This document shows positions 10,469 through 21,302 of a stretch of 64,000 bases of DNA, piece by piece. Position 1 is the first letter of the stretch. Each line of letters opens with the position of its first letter. The notes below the pieces were generated by a model that saw only the letters and a program-made list of their open reading frames with translations, was not told where the DNA came from and did no database searches. The stretch is from an uncultured SAR86 cluster bacterium (GTDB taxonomy: Bacteria; Pseudomonadota; Gammaproteobacteria; Magnimaribacterales; D2472): the NCBI GenBank assembly GCA_902558095.1, contig CACECP010000003.1:80887-144886 (forward strand), given 5' to 3'. The position numbers and the translations under genes were made by a program.

Positions 10469-10858
10469 TTAAACGGCTTTTGAATTGATATAAATATTAT
10501 CTGTGTATGTAAAAAAATCATTAAGAAGATTTTCAGTTGGCTTATAGATCCTTCTTCTCTTATCAACTTGAGAGCTAGTTTCGCTTATATAATTAAGCTT
10601 AACTGCCTGTTTAAGAACTTGTAAACGTTTTATTCTGGATGCATATTTTTTTGGGACAAGAGAAATAGCATATTCTTGAGATATTTCATTCCCTTCTAAA
10701 TATTCCCACATAAAACTCATTAAAAAATAAAATCTATAGGTATCTGCATGAAAAAAATTTAGGAAATCTGGATTTTTTGGGTTATCAATGACTTGAGTAA
10801 GAACGTTTTTAATTAATTTTCTTGCTCTATAAATAGATCTGTTATTATCTTTGTCCAC
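10469..10858 (-). CDS. small winged-helix-like putative transcriptional regulator
   Basis: A 129-residue soluble protein that I cannot name. The segment KRLQVLKQAVKLNYISETSS followed by DKRRRIYKPTENLLNDFF looks like the recognition helix and wing of a MarR-type winged helix; the Lys-Arg-rich wing fits DNA contact. The start is GTG 10858, supported by GAGG five bases upstream. It lies between msrB and an acyltransferase gene and has a 112 bp AT-rich leader. The fold assignment is from pattern only; the target is unknown. Confidence 0.5.
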   Translation of the reverse strand: MDKDNNRSIYRARKLIKNVLTQVIDNPKNPDFLNFFHADTYRFYFLMSFMWEYLEGNEISQEYAISLVPKKYASRIKRLQVLKQAVKLNYISETSSQVDKRRRIYKPTENLLNDFFTYTDNIYINSKAV

Positions 10859-10970
10859 ACTTGCCTCATTTTATTAAAGTCGCATACCTTATTTAATGCA
10901 ATTTGTGTGCCAAATTATTAATAAATAATATATATAAATAATATAAATGATAATAACATTTATCTAATAA
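10859..10970. other. AT-rich intergenic spacer, 112 bp
   Basis: The span from about 10912 to 10970 is almost pure A and T. On the reverse strand TTGCAT followed after 17 bp by TTTAAT could be a promoter for the small regulator at 10858. No tRNA, hairpin terminator or coding signal is visible. Confidence 0.4.
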
Positions 10971-11690
10971 TTAATGAGAATTATCCGGATTAAATTTGCT
11001 TTTTATCCAGTTTAAAAAAGAATTTTCCTTTAAAGTATATCTGTCTAGCATATCAAAGTCATGTGCAAGTTTTTTGGGATCGTTGAAAAAATCTTTTCTA
11101 GTATTAAATTCTTTTTCATCAAGGCTTCTTATAAACTTAGCTGGGTTTCCAGCATAAATACAATTTTCGGGAACATCTTTTGTTACAACAGAACCTGCTC
11201 CAATGATACTATTTTTACCAATCGTTACTCCTTTGCAAATTATTGCACTATCACCAATCCAAACATTTTCTTTAATGTTTATTGGTTTTGTTTTTCCTAC
11301 AGGCTCTGCTCTGTCATATATACCATGCCAATCTGCATCAGAAATATATGCACCGTGAGCAATCATACAGGCATCACCTATTTCAATTTTTTCAGCAGCC
11401 ATAATACGTACTCCCGGAGTAATTAAAGAATATTTACCAATAATTATTTCGCCCTGGTTATCACCTATATTCCAAGATGTAAATTGAATATTTGCATCAC
11501 TTGCTCCTATCAATGTTGGATAGTCATCTATATGAACGCTGTTACCAAAAACTTTGATATATCTGGGTTTAAAGTAAGCTCCACCTTTACCCAAATATTT
11601 AAATTGTGGTTTTAAAAAATGATTAACGTATATTTTATTAACTTTTGTGCTAAATTTTTTTAGCCAATATGGTCTATTATCTTTTCTGAT
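10971..11690 (-). CDS. hexapeptide-repeat acyltransferase, apparent AUC start
   Basis: Left-handed beta-helix acyltransferase of the LacA/WbbJ type, probably acetylating a sugar of a surface glycan or a small molecule; the substrate is not evident. Hexapeptide repeats run through IGDACMIAHGAYISD, IKENVWIGDSAIICKGVTIGKNSIIGAGSVVTKDV and the closing YAGNPAKFI. The first standard start is TTG 11594 (207 residues), but the frame stays open 32 codons further with family-like sequence (RPYWLKKF, HFLKPQFKYLGKGG). An in-frame TAG stops it just above. AGGAG at 11697-11701 lies six bases before an ATC codon at 11690, so I place the start there (239 residues). Confidence 0.8.
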   Translation of the reverse strand: MRKDNRPYWLKKFSTKVNKIYVNHFLKPQFKYLGKGGAYFKPRYIKVFGNSVHIDDYPTLIGASDANIQFTSWNIGDNQGEIIIGKYSLITPGVRIMAAEKIEIGDACMIAHGAYISDADWHGIYDRAEPVGKTKPINIKENVWIGDSAIICKGVTIGKNSIIGAGSVVTKDVPENCIYAGNPAKFIRSLDEKEFNTRKDFFNDPKKLAHDFDMLDRYTLKENSFLNWIKSKFNPDNSH

Positions 11691-11696
11691 ATAAAT

Positions 11697-11701
11697 CTCC
11701 T
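11697..11701 (-). promoter_or_regulatory. ribosome binding site deciding an AUC start
   Basis: AGGAG on the reverse strand, with a six-base spacer (11691-11696) to the ATC codon at 11690. No ATG, GTG or TTG in the acyltransferase frame is at a suitable distance. An in-frame TAG overlaps this site, so translation cannot begin further upstream. Confidence 0.55.
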
Positions 11702-11751
11702 AATAAATATTTTTCTTATGCTAAAGTAGCAAAAAATATTTCCAATTTAAA

Positions 11752-13125
11752 TTGAATAACAAGTACATTATAGAGTTTAAAAGCATAGTCAAGATAGGCA
11801 TTCCTATCTTTGGCTCCCAAATGTCATATATGCTAATGGGTGCAACGGATACTATCATTGCTGGTAGAGCTAGTGCAACAGACTTAGCCGGCCTTGCTGT
11901 TGGTACCGCATTTGCAAATACCTTATGGTTTTTTGTAACTGGAGTAATTTTCTCTGTAACTCCAATAGTTGCTCAATTATTTGGTGCTAAAAAATTCAAA
12001 GAAATTGGTAGAAAACTCAGAGAGATCCTTTGGATAGCTGGATTTTTAGGTTTTTTATTAGCATGCATTATTTTTAACTTAGATCTCTTACTGGCCTTTT
12101 TACCAATAGAAGACTCTATAACAAATGTAACAACGGGCTATCTTAAAGCTGTAGCCCCTGGTATTGCTTTTATAACTATATTTACCTGTATGAGATGTTA
12201 TAGCGAGGGAATGACCTTAACAAAACCTATATTTATTATCGCCTTCAGTGGAATGCTATTAAACATACCGCTAGATTTAATTTTTGTATATGGTTGGTTT
12301 GGATTCCCTAAACTTGGTGGTATGGGATGCGGCGTAGCTACTTCAATAGTTTCATTAATAATGATGGTTGTTCTTTTTATGTATATAGCTTTATCAAAGA
12401 ATTACAAAAAAACAGCTCCATTTATAGCTTTTACCCTGCCCTCAATTAAGACAACTAAAGAAGTTTTTAAATTAGGGTTGCCAATTGGTATTGGAATATT
12501 TATTGAATTAAGTATGTTTTCGGGAGCAGCAATAATATTAAGTGTTCTGGGTGAAGTTGTTGTTGCCAGTCATACTGTCGCAATAAATATTGCTAGTTTG
12601 TTTTTTATGGTTCCTCTAGCAATTGGTTTAGCTGCTGCAACTAGAGTTGGTAACCTGATTGGAGAGAAGAATCCTTATCAGGCAAAAATAGCCTCTCATT
12701 CAACCATATTTTTATGCATAGTTGGTGCTCTTATGAATGTACTTATTATTCTTATTTTTGGTTCAAATATTGTAAGTTTATATACAACTGAGCTACCAGT
12801 TTTTGAATTGGCCCTAAGTTTAATTATTTTTGCTGCAATATTTCAAATACCTGATGGTATACAAATGGGTGCTTTAGGAAGTTTAAGGGGTTATAAAGAT
12901 ACATTTATACCAATGATTCTCCTTTTAATATCTTATTGGGTTTTTGCTATGCCTATTGGTTTTTATTTGACGAACTATGGTTTTGTAAGTCCTTTAGGTG
13001 CCAAGGGTATGTGGTACGGCATGATTATTGGATTAAGTATTTTTTCAATATTATCAATATTTAGATTAAGGTGGATTATTAAAAAAACTTTACAGTTTAA
13101 GAGTTTAGAACCTCAGAAACTTTAG
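11752..13125 (+). CDS. MATE-family multidrug/toxin efflux transporter
   Basis: Inner-membrane cation-coupled exporter of the MATE/NorM group. The 457 hydrophobic residues fit twelve spans, with [23 protein letters not shown] at the N-terminus and the repeat-like [26 protein letters not shown] of the second half. The start is TTG 11752 with no visible ribosome binding site. In-frame TAA at 11722 bounds it, and no ATG occurs before the first span. It is divergent from the acyltransferase (61 bp apart) and its last 29 bp overlap the convergent sucD. The substrate cannot be read from sequence. Confidence 0.9.
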   Translation: MNNKYIIEFKSIVKIGIPIFGSQMSYMLMGATDTIIAGRASATDLAGLAVGTAFANTLWFFVTGVIFSVTPIVAQLFGAKKFKEIGRKLREILWIAGFLGFLLACIIFNLDLLLAFLPIEDSITNVTTGYLKAVAPGIAFITIFTCMRCYSEGMTLTKPIFIIAFSGMLLNIPLDLIFVYGWFGFPKLGGMGCGVATSIVSLIMMVVLFMYIALSKNYKKTAPFIAFTLPSIKTTKEVFKLGLPIGIGIFIELSMFSGAAIILSVLGEVVVASHTVAINIASLFFMVPLAIGLAAATRVGNLIGEKNPYQAKIASHSTIFLCIVGALMNVLIILIFGSNIVSLYTTELPVFELALSLIIFAAIFQIPDGIQMGALGSLRGYKDTFIPMILLLISYWVFAMPIGFYLTNYGFVSPLGAKGMWYGMIIGLSIFSILSIFRLRWIIKKTLQFKSLEPQKL

Positions 13126-13969
13126 ATCCAATAGAAACCAAATTATCTGCAATATGCACCCCACATTCTCTTAGTTTTTTTATTTTTTCTTTGGCGGTAC
13201 CTTTGCCACCGGCTATAATAGCTCCAGCATGACCCATTCTCTTCCCAGCTGGTGCTGTTTGTCCTGCTATGTATGATATTACCGGTTTTGAAATGTTATT
13301 TTGAATATATTCTGCAGCAGATTCCTCGGCATTTCCTCCAATTTCTCCAACCATTACAATAGCTTCTGTTTGGTCATCATTTTCAAAGAGTTTTAATATA
13401 TCAATAAAAGAGGATCCTGGAATCGGATCACCTCCAATACCAACACAGCTACTTTGACCAAAGCCTAAATCAGTTGTTTGTTTTACTGCTTCATATGTAA
13501 GCGTTCCAGATCTAGATATTATTCCAATAGATCCAGGTTTGTGAATATTACCAGGCATTATTCCCAATTTAGCTTCTCCAGGCGTAATAACGCCGGGACA
13601 ATTTGGCCCAATAAGTCTAACTCCTAGTGCGTCAACTCTTTTTTTAACATGCAGCATATCTAAGGTTGGAACGCCCTCTGTAATACAGATTATTAACTTT
13701 ATACCTGCTTCAGCAGATTCTAAGATAGAGTCTTTGCAAAATTTAGCAGGCACAAAGATTATTGATGCGTTTGGCTCAAGCTGCTTAACAGCATCTTGTA
13801 CTGAGTCAAATACAGGTTTATTAAGATGAATTTGGCCACCTTTACCTGGAGTAACTCCACCAACTATATTTGTTCCATATTCAATAGATTGTTCAGAGTG
13901 AAGAGTTCCTTGAGAGCCTGTAAAACCTTGTACTAGTAACCTAGTATCTTTGTTAACTAAAATGCTCAT
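13097..13969 (-). CDS. sucD: succinyl-CoA synthetase alpha subunit SucD
   Basis: Forms succinate and ATP/GTP from succinyl-CoA together with SucC. The 290 residues include the CoA-binding Rossmann segment ([15 protein letters not shown]), [10 protein letters not shown], and the phosphorylated His247 in [10 protein letters not shown]. It overlaps sucC by 4 bp and is the last gene of the TCA operon. Its 3' end overlaps the convergent MATE gene by 29 bp, leaving no room for a standard terminator. Confidence 0.98.
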   Translation of the reverse strand: MSILVNKDTRLLVQGFTGSQGTLHSEQSIEYGTNIVGGVTPGKGGQIHLNKPVFDSVQDAVKQLEPNASIIFVPAKFCKDSILESAEAGIKLIICITEGVPTLDMLHVKKRVDALGVRLIGPNCPGVITPGEAKLGIMPGNIHKPGSIGIISRSGTLTYEAVKQTTDLGFGQSSCVGIGGDPIPGSSFIDILKLFENDDQTEAIVMVGEIGGNAEESAAEYIQNNISKPVISYIAGQTAPAGKRMGHAGAIIAGGKGTAKEKIKKLRECGVHIADNLVSIGSKVSEVLNS

Positions 13970-15126
13970 TTTGCTAGCTCTACTGCTTTGTTTGCAGCAT
14001 CGGATAAATTATTTATGCTATGTATTGCTATATTTGCCTCAGATAGAATTTGTGCACCTAAATCAGCATTATTACCTTCAAGCCTTACAACAACTGGAAT
14101 ATTAATATTGACTTCTTTCATTGCCGCTACAACACCTTCAGCAATTAAATCGCATCTAACAATTCCACCAAATATATTAACTAAAACAACCTTAACTTCT
14201 TTATCTTTAAGTATTATTTTAAATGCTTTTGCTACTCTTTGTTGAGTAGCAGTACCACCAACATCTAAGAAATTAGCTGGATTACCCCCAAAAAATTTAA
14301 TAGTATCCATGGTTCCCATAGCCAATCCTGCTCCATTGACCATACAGCCAATATTCCCATCTAAAGAAACATAACTTAAGTCACTTTTTGCTGCTTCTGC
14401 CTCTTGGGGATCCTCTTGAGTCTCATCATACATTTCTTGAAGCTCAGGCTGTCTGAATAAAGCATTAGAGTCAATATTTATTTTTGCATCTAAACAATGT
14501 AAATCACCATTGTCATTAATAACTAAAGGATTTATCTCAAGAAGGCTAAGATCTTTTTCAATGAATAACCTTAAAAGGTTTTCAATCATAGGAATGAATT
14601 GCTTTGTTTGAATATCATTAAGCCCAAGAACTCTAGAAATACTTAAAGCTTCTTCTTTTGCATTTGAATTTTCAATATCTATGCCTTGATAAATTATTTT
14701 TTCTGGTGAATTTTTTGCAACATCTTCAATATTTACTCCTCCTTCACTTGATCCAATGAAGACAATTTTTTGAGAATCTCTATCAACCACAGCACTTAAG
14801 TAGAGCTCTTTTGAAATACTTGTGCACTCCTCTATTAATATTGAGTTAACAAGTTGGCCTTTTTTATCAGTTTGATATGTAACTAATCTCTTACCTAACC
14901 ACCTTTCAGCAAATCTAGTAGCTGATTTAACTGAATCAATTAATTCAACTCCTCCAGACTTACCTCGTCCTCCTGCATGTACTTGAGCTTTTACAACCCA
15001 CTTAGATCCGCCAATTTCATTACATGCATCTTCAGCATCGCTGGCATCAAATATAACTTTTCCTTTTGAGACAGGAAGATTATATTGGGCAAATAATAAT
15101 TTGCCTTGATACTCATGAAGATTCAT
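13966..15126 (-). CDS. sucC: succinyl-CoA synthetase beta subunit SucC
   Basis: Nucleotide-binding (ATP-grasp) subunit of succinyl-CoA synthetase. The 386 residues include [12 protein letters not shown], the grasp motif [25 protein letters not shown], and the C-terminal [16 protein letters not shown]. It is coupled to lpd upstream and sucD downstream by 4 bp overlaps. Confidence 0.98.
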   Translation of the reverse strand: MNLHEYQGKLLFAQYNLPVSKGKVIFDASDAEDACNEIGGSKWVVKAQVHAGGRGKSGGVELIDSVKSATRFAERWLGKRLVTYQTDKKGQLVNSILIEECTSISKELYLSAVVDRDSQKIVFIGSSEGGVNIEDVAKNSPEKIIYQGIDIENSNAKEEALSISRVLGLNDIQTKQFIPMIENLLRLFIEKDLSLLEINPLVINDNGDLHCLDAKINIDSNALFRQPELQEMYDETQEDPQEAEAAKSDLSYVSLDGNIGCMVNGAGLAMGTMDTIKFFGGNPANFLDVGGTATQQRVAKAFKIILKDKEVKVVLVNIFGGIVRCDLIAEGVVAAMKEVNINIPVVVRLEGNNADLGAQILSEANIAIHSINNLSDAANKAVELAK

Positions 15127-16541
15127 TTAACCTTATTTCCTATATGGATGGCTTGATTGTTAGAAGCCAATGCAGCTTCATGAAAGGCTTCTGAAACTGT
15201 GGGATGACTAAACATTGTTAATGCTATATCTTCAGAACTTGCACCAAACTCCATTGAAATTAATGCTTGTTGAACAATTTCAGCAGCAGCAGGTCCAAAT
15301 ACATGAACACCAAGAATAGTATCAGTTTTCTTATCAGATAGTACTTTTACAAAACCAACAGATTGATCTACAGCAAGAGCTCTTCCGGAAGCTGAAAAAG
15401 GAAATTTTCCAACTTTATAATTAATATTCTTAGATTTTAATTCACCTTCATTACTTCCAACCCAAGCAATTTCAGGATGAGAATATATAACAGAAGGCAC
15501 AAGATCATAGTTCACCTGAGCATGTTTTTCAGCAATTCTTTCTGCTACCATTATTCCCTCTTCACTGCCTTTGTGGGCAAGCATAGGCCCTCTAACAACA
15601 TCTCCAACAGCCCATATGTTAGAGACAGCTGTTTGACAAAATTCATTAACTTCAATAAATCCTTTATTTATGGAAATATTAAGTCCTTCATCAATTACTC
15701 CTTCAGAGTTTGGAGACCTTCCTACAGCAACAATCAATTTATCAAACTTTTTTTCAATCTCTTTACCTTGATTCTCATAAGTAACAGTAACGCAATCTTT
15801 TTCTTGAGAAGACTTTGTTACTTTTGAGCCTAATTGAATATCTAAACCTTGTTTCTTAAATTCTTTAAGTGATTCTTTTGAAATATCTTTATCAGCTATT
15901 GGAAGAAAATCATCAAGAGCCTCAATCACAGTAACCTCTGAACCAAGTCTTGACCATACACTTCCAAGTTCTAGACCAATAATACCAGCCCCAACAACCC
16001 CCAGAGTTTTTGGCACCTTGTCAAAAGAAAGTGCTCCGGTGCTATCAACAATATTTTTACTAAATTTAGCTGAAGGAATTTCAATTGGTTTTGAGCCGGT
16101 TGCTATGATTATATTTTTTGCTTCAATATTTTCTATCGAGCCATCAGCTTTTGTTACCTCTATCGTATTAGGAGAAATAACTTTACCTCTTCCTGATAAA
16201 GATTTAACTTTATTGGCTGAAAAAAGTCCGCTAATCCCACCAGTTAGTTTATTTACAATATCATCCTTTCTTTTCATCATCGAACTAAGATCTAAACCCA
16301 ATTTTTCAATTTTGATGCCATGTTCACTAAGATTTTTATGTGCTTCATAATATCTATGAGATGAATCTAAAAGAGCCTTAGATGGAATGCATCCTACGTT
16401 TAAACATGTGCCTCCAAGATTAGCCTTACCTTTTTTATCAATCGATTCTTCAATGCAAAGAGTTTTTAGGCCTAATTGAGAAGCTTTTATGGCAGCAACA
16501 TATCCTGCTGGTCCACTTCCTATAACTACCACATCAAACAT
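15123..16541 (-). CDS. lpd: dihydrolipoamide dehydrogenase (E3)
   Basis: FAD enzyme that reoxidises lipoyl groups of the 2-oxoglutarate dehydrogenase complex. The 472 residues show the FAD motif [13 protein letters not shown], the redox disulfide C46/C51 in [15 protein letters not shown], the NAD fold [15 protein letters not shown], and the catalytic His-Glu in [12 protein letters not shown]. Its place between sucB and sucC matches the pseudomonad-type lpdG arrangement, so it is dedicated first to 2-oxoglutarate dehydrogenase. It may also serve pyruvate dehydrogenase, which is not in the window. Confidence 0.98.
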   Translation of the reverse strand: MFDVVVIGSGPAGYVAAIKASQLGLKTLCIEESIDKKGKANLGGTCLNVGCIPSKALLDSSHRYYEAHKNLSEHGIKIEKLGLDLSSMMKRKDDIVNKLTGGISGLFSANKVKSLSGRGKVISPNTIEVTKADGSIENIEAKNIIIATGSKPIEIPSAKFSKNIVDSTGALSFDKVPKTLGVVGAGIIGLELGSVWSRLGSEVTVIEALDDFLPIADKDISKESLKEFKKQGLDIQLGSKVTKSSQEKDCVTVTYENQGKEIEKKFDKLIVAVGRSPNSEGVIDEGLNISINKGFIEVNEFCQTAVSNIWAVGDVVRGPMLAHKGSEEGIMVAERIAEKHAQVNYDLVPSVIYSHPEIAWVGSNEGELKSKNINYKVGKFPFSASGRALAVDQSVGFVKVLSDKKTDTILGVHVFGPAAAEIVQQALISMEFGASSEDIALTMFSHPTVSEAFHEAALASNNQAIHIGNKVK

Positions 16542-16553
16542 ATTTTTTCCTTA

Positions 16554-17744
16554 TTATAAATTTAATAAAAGTCTTTCTGGTGATTCAAGCTGCTCCTTAA
16601 TGGATACTAAAAAGGTGACTGCCTCTTTACCATCTAACAATCTATGGTCATAACTCATTGCAAGATACATCATTGGTCTAATAACAACCTCACCATTAAT
16701 CGCAACAGGCCTATCTTGAATAGCATGCATTCCTAAAATCGCCGTTTGAGGTGCATTCAAGATCGGCGTCGATAACAAGGACCCAAAAATACCTCCATTA
16801 GAAATTGTAAAAGTTCCACCTTGCATTTCTTCGATTGATAATTTTCCATTTCTGGCTTTCTCAGAGTAACTTAATATAGATTTTTCTATTTCAGGTAATG
16901 ATTTTGTATCAGCATCCTTGATTATTGGGACAACTAGCCCCCTATCAGTTGATACAGCGACACCAATATCTTGGAAGCCATGATAAACAATGTCATCACC
17001 ATCGATAGAAGCATTAACAACTGGAAATTTTTTTAAAGCCTGTACGGCTGCGATTACAAAGAACCCCATAAAGCCTAATTTAACTTCATGTTCTTTTTCA
17101 AATTCAGCGCCATATTTTGATCTAAGATCTTTAATAGGCAACATATCAACCTCATTAAAAGTTGTAAGCATTGCCGTATTTTGTTTTACAGAAACAAGTC
17201 TTTTTGCAATAGTTGACCTCAAACGAGACATTGGAACCCTTTTTTCAAGCCTATCAGAAGCTGACGAAACTTGCTCCAAAGGGATGTTTTTAGATTCTTT
17301 CTGATCAGATTCTAAATGATTGATAACATCAGCTTTTGTTATACGATCATCCTTACCCGATGCCATGATATCTTTTGGGTTTATGTTTTCTTCAGAAATT
17401 ATTTTCTTAGCCGCAGGACCTATTTTCTTAACAGCAGGTTTGCTAATTTTCTTTTCAGTTTTTATCTGTTTTTCTTTAATATCTGAAGAAGTTTTAGATG
17501 AATTATCAGATTCTGAGAATTCTCCAATTACTTCAGCACTTGAAACAGTGTCACCTTCAGATTTAATAATCTTTGTTATTACTCCATCAGCTTGAGCTAG
17601 AACTTCCAGAACCACTTTATCTGTTTCAATTTCTGCAATGACTTCATCTTGGTTTACATTCTCTCCCTCCTTTTTTAACCAATTTGCAACTGTTCCGTCT
17701 GCAACAGACTCAGGAAAAGTGGGTGATTTGATTTTTATGCTCAT
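16554..17744 (-). CDS. sucB: 2-oxoglutarate dehydrogenase E2, dihydrolipoyl succinyltransferase
   Basis: Core of the 2-oxoglutarate dehydrogenase complex. It has one lipoyl domain with Lys43 in [11 protein letters not shown], a peripheral-subunit-binding segment ([18 protein letters not shown]), and a catalytic domain ending in [16 protein letters not shown] with its active-site His and Asp. The 396-residue length is normal. It overlaps sucA by 4 bp and lies 12 bp before lpd. Confidence 0.98.
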   Translation of the reverse strand: MSIKIKSPTFPESVADGTVANWLKKEGENVNQDEVIAEIETDKVVLEVLAQADGVITKIIKSEGDTVSSAEVIGEFSESDNSSKTSSDIKEKQIKTEKKISKPAVKKIGPAAKKIISEENINPKDIMASGKDDRITKADVINHLESDQKESKNIPLEQVSSASDRLEKRVPMSRLRSTIAKRLVSVKQNTAMLTTFNEVDMLPIKDLRSKYGAEFEKEHEVKLGFMGFFVIAAVQALKKFPVVNASIDGDDIVYHGFQDIGVAVSTDRGLVVPIIKDADTKSLPEIEKSILSYSEKARNGKLSIEEMQGGTFTISNGGIFGSLLSTPILNAPQTAILGMHAIQDRPVAINGEVVIRPMMYLAMSYDHRLLDGKEAVTFLVSIKEQLESPERLLLNL

Positions 17745-20548
17745 TCAAATATTGCCTTATTAATTAAGTCTTGTTGTTGCTGAAGATGAAGCTTCATTAA
17801 ACCAACTGCTGGAGCTGCTGCTGCTGGTCGACTTATTAAACTTACTTCATATCCTTTACTAAATCTGTCTAATACTCTTTGAATTCTGTGTCTGTGGCTA
17901 AACCAAGCTCCTTGGTTTAAGGGTTCTTCCTGACACCATATATATTCCTTTACATTTTCGTACTTTGTTAGTATTTCTTCAAGGTCATCATATGGAAAAG
18001 GATATAATTGTTCTATCCTTATTATTGCAGTATTTCTTATCTTTTTATTATTTCTTTTTTTCATAAGATCATAAAAAACTTTTCCAGAACACATAATAAG
18101 TCTTTTGACATTCTTTTTATTTTTTAAATTATCATCTATAACACATGAAAAATTTCCATCAACTAATTCATTTAAGTTTGAAATTGCATCTGGGTTTCTA
18201 AGCAAGCTTTTAGGAGAGATTACTACCAACGGCGTTCTCATTTTTCTAATTGCCTGTCTTCTAAGTAAATGAAAAATTTGTTTTGGTGTACTTGGAACAC
18301 AGACTTGAATATTTTCTGATGCGCATAATTGTAAAAATCTTTCAATTCTTGCACTACTATGCTCTGGTCCTTGTCCTTCGTAACCATGAGGAAGTAGCAT
18401 AACAAGACCAGATAATCTTTCCCACTTATGTTGAGCAGACACTATAAATTGATCTATAACAACCTGTGCTCCATTTGCAAAATCACCAAATTGAGCTTCC
18501 CAAATAGCTAAACCAGATGGCCAGGTAGCAGAATAGCCATACTCAAAGCCCAGAACTGCTTCTTCAGATAATAAAGAATCATATATATCAAATCTGGTAT
18601 CACTTTGTTCTGCGATCTCAGAGAGAGGAATAAATCCCATACCAGATCTGGAATCAAATACACACGCATGTCGATGAGAAAATGTTCCTCTTCTAACATC
18701 CTGACCAGAAATTCTTATTGGGTAGCCCTCCTTTAATAGTGTTGCATAAGCCATGCTTTCAGCATAGCCCCAGTTAATAGGAGTTTTTTCATCTGTCATG
18801 CTTAATCTATCTTCAAAAATCTTTCTTGCTTGATTTCCTAAATTAAAAGATTTTGGGACTTTACAAATATCTTTACCAAGTTTAATAAATTCTTTTTTAT
18901 CAAAAGTCGTATCTACTTTTGGCCACCATTTAATATCCATAAATGGCTGCCAATCAAACCATAAGCTATCATTTGGTTTTTTTGCCAAATTCTTAGCTAC
19001 TGATTTTCCACCCTCTAAAGACTTTCTATATGAGACCTTGATATCTTTTGCTTTCTCTTTTGATAAAATTCCTTTGGAAATCAAATTTTCTTCATATTGT
19101 TTAAGTACGCTTGGATGTTCAGATATTTTTTTATACATCAAAGGTTGAGTTGCAGATGGATCATCTGCTTCATTATGCCCTCTTCTTCTGTAACAAAATA
19201 AGTCAATTACAATATCTTTTTTAAATTTGTTTCTATATTTGCATGCAATTTTTGTAGCATTAACTACCATTTCTGGATCATCTCCATTTACATGAATGAC
19301 AGGAGCTTGAATCATCTTGGCCACGTCTGATGAATAATCAGTTGATCTTGAGTCATTAACATTGCTAGTTGTAAAACCAATTTGATTATTAACAATGACA
19401 TGAATAGTTCCGCCCACATAGAAACCTCTCGTTTGTGACATTTGAAGAGATTCCATTACGACACCTTGACCAGAAAACGAAGCATCGCCATGAAGCAGCA
19501 CTGGTATAACTTTTGATCTATCCTTGTCTTTTATTCTGTCCTGTCTAGCTCGAACTGAACCTATAACAACAGGATCTACAATTTCTAAGTGAGATGGATT
19601 ATTAAATAATGAAACATGAACTTCTCCTCCTTTAGTATCAAAGTTAGAAGAAAAACCTAAGTGATATTTAACATCTCCTGTGCTGGCACCTTCAAGCGTG
19701 GAATCTTCATCAAAAGCAGCAAATAAATCTGATGGCAACTTACCAAGAACATTTACAAGAAGATTTAATCTACCTCTATGCGCCATACCAAAACAAATTT
19801 GATTTGCGCCCATAGATCCACAATTTTGTATTATGCTTTCAACTAGTGGGACCAACGATTCAGCGCCATCAATGCCAAAACGTTTCATTCCAGGATATTT
19901 TGCAGATAAGTATTTTGCTAGTCCTTCAGCAGAATTTAACCTCTCAAAAATATTTAGTTTTTCTTCATCGTCAAATGAATATTCTTGGAGTTTTGATTCA
20001 AATTTTCTTTGAAACCATCTTCTTTCTTCTGATTCCATGATGTGATTGCATTCAATGCCAATATTTCCACAATAAATTTCTTCTAATCGATTTATTATTT
20101 CCCTAAGAGTTGATTTATCTGAACCGGTATCTAAAGTATCGGTATAAAATACTTGATCGAGATCTTCATTAGACAAACCATGAAATTCAATATCTAAATC
20201 TTCTACAAAACGACGTTCCATCATTCCTAAAGGGTCGAGCTTTGCTTTAAGATGACCTCGATTTCTGTATGATTGTATAAGCCTTATTACCTTTCCTTGT
20301 CTTTCATCAACAGACACTTCGGAAGTAATATTATTTCTAGATATATTTTTAAAATCTTTAATTATTTCTAAATGAGAAATTTCTCCATTAGATTTTGGAT
20401 GGCTTGGAAGATTAGTAAAAAAATCAAACCATTCTTTTGATAAATCTTCTGGATTATTAATGAATATTTCGTATAGGCTTTCTAAGTAGGCAGCATGTCC
20501 CGCAGAGATGTGTGAGCTCCCCCAAAGCTCTTTCATTCTTAAACTCAT
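17741..20548 (-). CDS. sucA: 2-oxoglutarate dehydrogenase E1 SucA
   Basis: Thiamine-diphosphate decarboxylase of the 2-oxoglutarate dehydrogenase complex. The 935 residues show the E1 N-terminal binding segment ([15 protein letters not shown]), the substrate/TPP blocks [22 protein letters not shown] and [15 protein letters not shown], and the C-terminal [14 protein letters not shown]. Length and order are standard. It follows sdhB by 13 bp and is coupled to sucB. Confidence 0.98.
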   Translation of the reverse strand: MSLRMKELWGSSHISAGHAAYLESLYEIFINNPEDLSKEWFDFFTNLPSHPKSNGEISHLEIIKDFKNISRNNITSEVSVDERQGKVIRLIQSYRNRGHLKAKLDPLGMMERRFVEDLDIEFHGLSNEDLDQVFYTDTLDTGSDKSTLREIINRLEEIYCGNIGIECNHIMESEERRWFQRKFESKLQEYSFDDEEKLNIFERLNSAEGLAKYLSAKYPGMKRFGIDGAESLVPLVESIIQNCGSMGANQICFGMAHRGRLNLLVNVLGKLPSDLFAAFDEDSTLEGASTGDVKYHLGFSSNFDTKGGEVHVSLFNNPSHLEIVDPVVIGSVRARQDRIKDKDRSKVIPVLLHGDASFSGQGVVMESLQMSQTRGFYVGGTIHVIVNNQIGFTTSNVNDSRSTDYSSDVAKMIQAPVIHVNGDDPEMVVNATKIACKYRNKFKKDIVIDLFCYRRRGHNEADDPSATQPLMYKKISEHPSVLKQYEENLISKGILSKEKAKDIKVSYRKSLEGGKSVAKNLAKKPNDSLWFDWQPFMDIKWWPKVDTTFDKKEFIKLGKDICKVPKSFNLGNQARKIFEDRLSMTDEKTPINWGYAESMAYATLLKEGYPIRISGQDVRRGTFSHRHACVFDSRSGMGFIPLSEIAEQSDTRFDIYDSLLSEEAVLGFEYGYSATWPSGLAIWEAQFGDFANGAQVVIDQFIVSAQHKWERLSGLVMLLPHGYEGQGPEHSSARIERFLQLCASENIQVCVPSTPKQIFHLLRRQAIRKMRTPLVVISPKSLLRNPDAISNLNELVDGNFSCVIDDNLKNKKNVKRLIMCSGKVFYDLMKKRNNKKIRNTAIIRIEQLYPFPYDDLEEILTKYENVKEYIWCQEEPLNQGAWFSHRHRIQRVLDRFSKGYEVSLISRPAAAAPAVGLMKLHLQQQQDLINKAIFE

Positions 20549-20561
20549 TAGTGCCTTCTAT

Positions 20562-21302
20562 TTATACTCCATCAGAGACAATTATATCCTTTTTATTTTT
20601 ATGTAACATTGATTTTATTTCACCAATTGCCTTATTTGGATTGAGTCCTTTAGGGCAAACATTTACACAATTCATAATTCCATGACATCTGTATACACTA
20701 AATGGATCTGATAAAGACTCTAGCCTTTCTTGTGTTTTTAAATCTCGAGAATCTGCTAAAAATCTATATGCTTGAAGTAATGCTGCTGGCCCAACAAATT
20801 TATCAGGATTCCACCAAAAAGAAGGGCAGCTTGTAGAACAGCAAGCACATAAAATGCATTCATATAATCCATCTAGTTTATCTCTTTCTTCGGGTGATTG
20901 AAGTCTTTCTTGTTCTGGAGCAGTTGTTTCATTTTGTAAAAAAGGTTTGATTTTTTCGTATTGAGCATAAAACTCTGTCATATCTACAACTAAATCTCTA
21001 ATAACAGGCAATCCAGGCAAGGGTCGAAGTTCAATTTTATTTCTTTTAATTACAGAAGAGATCGGGGTGATGCATGCTAGTCCATTTTTCCCATTGATAT
21101 TCATACCATCTGAACCACATACACCCTCTCTACAGGATCTTCTAAAAGAAATAGATTGGTCATCCTCTTTTAATAAGTGTAATAAGTCTAAAACCATAAT
21201 ATCTCTATCAGGCTTTTCAATAGAATATTCTTTCATGTAAGGAAATTTATCCTCCTCAGGATTGTAACGATATAGACTAACTTTTAATTTATTACTAATC
21301 AT
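20562..21302 (-). CDS. sdhB: succinate dehydrogenase iron-sulfur subunit SdhB
   Basis: Electron-transfer subunit of complex II. The [2Fe-2S] cysteines lie in SCREGVCGSDGMNINGKNGL and the cysteine that follows it. The [4Fe-4S] and [3Fe-4S] ligands lie in CILCACCSTSCPSFWW and CHGIMNCVNVCPKGLNP. The 246-residue length is close to the family's. It overlaps sdhA by one base and supplies electrons toward the SdhCD quinone site. Its clusters depend on the isc genes further along. Confidence 0.98.
   Translation of the reverse strand: MISNKLKVSLYRYNPEEDKFPYMKEYSIEKPDRDIMVLDLLHLLKEDDQSISFRRSCREGVCGSDGMNINGKNGLACITPISSVIKRNKIELRPLPGLPVIRDLVVDMTEFYAQYEKIKPFLQNETTAPEQERLQSPEERDKLDGLYECILCACCSTSCPSFWWNPDKFVGPAALLQAYRFLADSRDLKTQERLESLSDPFSVYRCHGIMNCVNVCPKGLNPNKAIGEIKSMLHKNKKDIIVSDGV

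Noticed and set aside
10159..10566. Reverse reading frame of 135 codons overlapping msrB
   Set aside because: It covers the zinc and active-site coding region of msrB in another frame and also runs into the neighbouring gene; composition is unlike a real protein.
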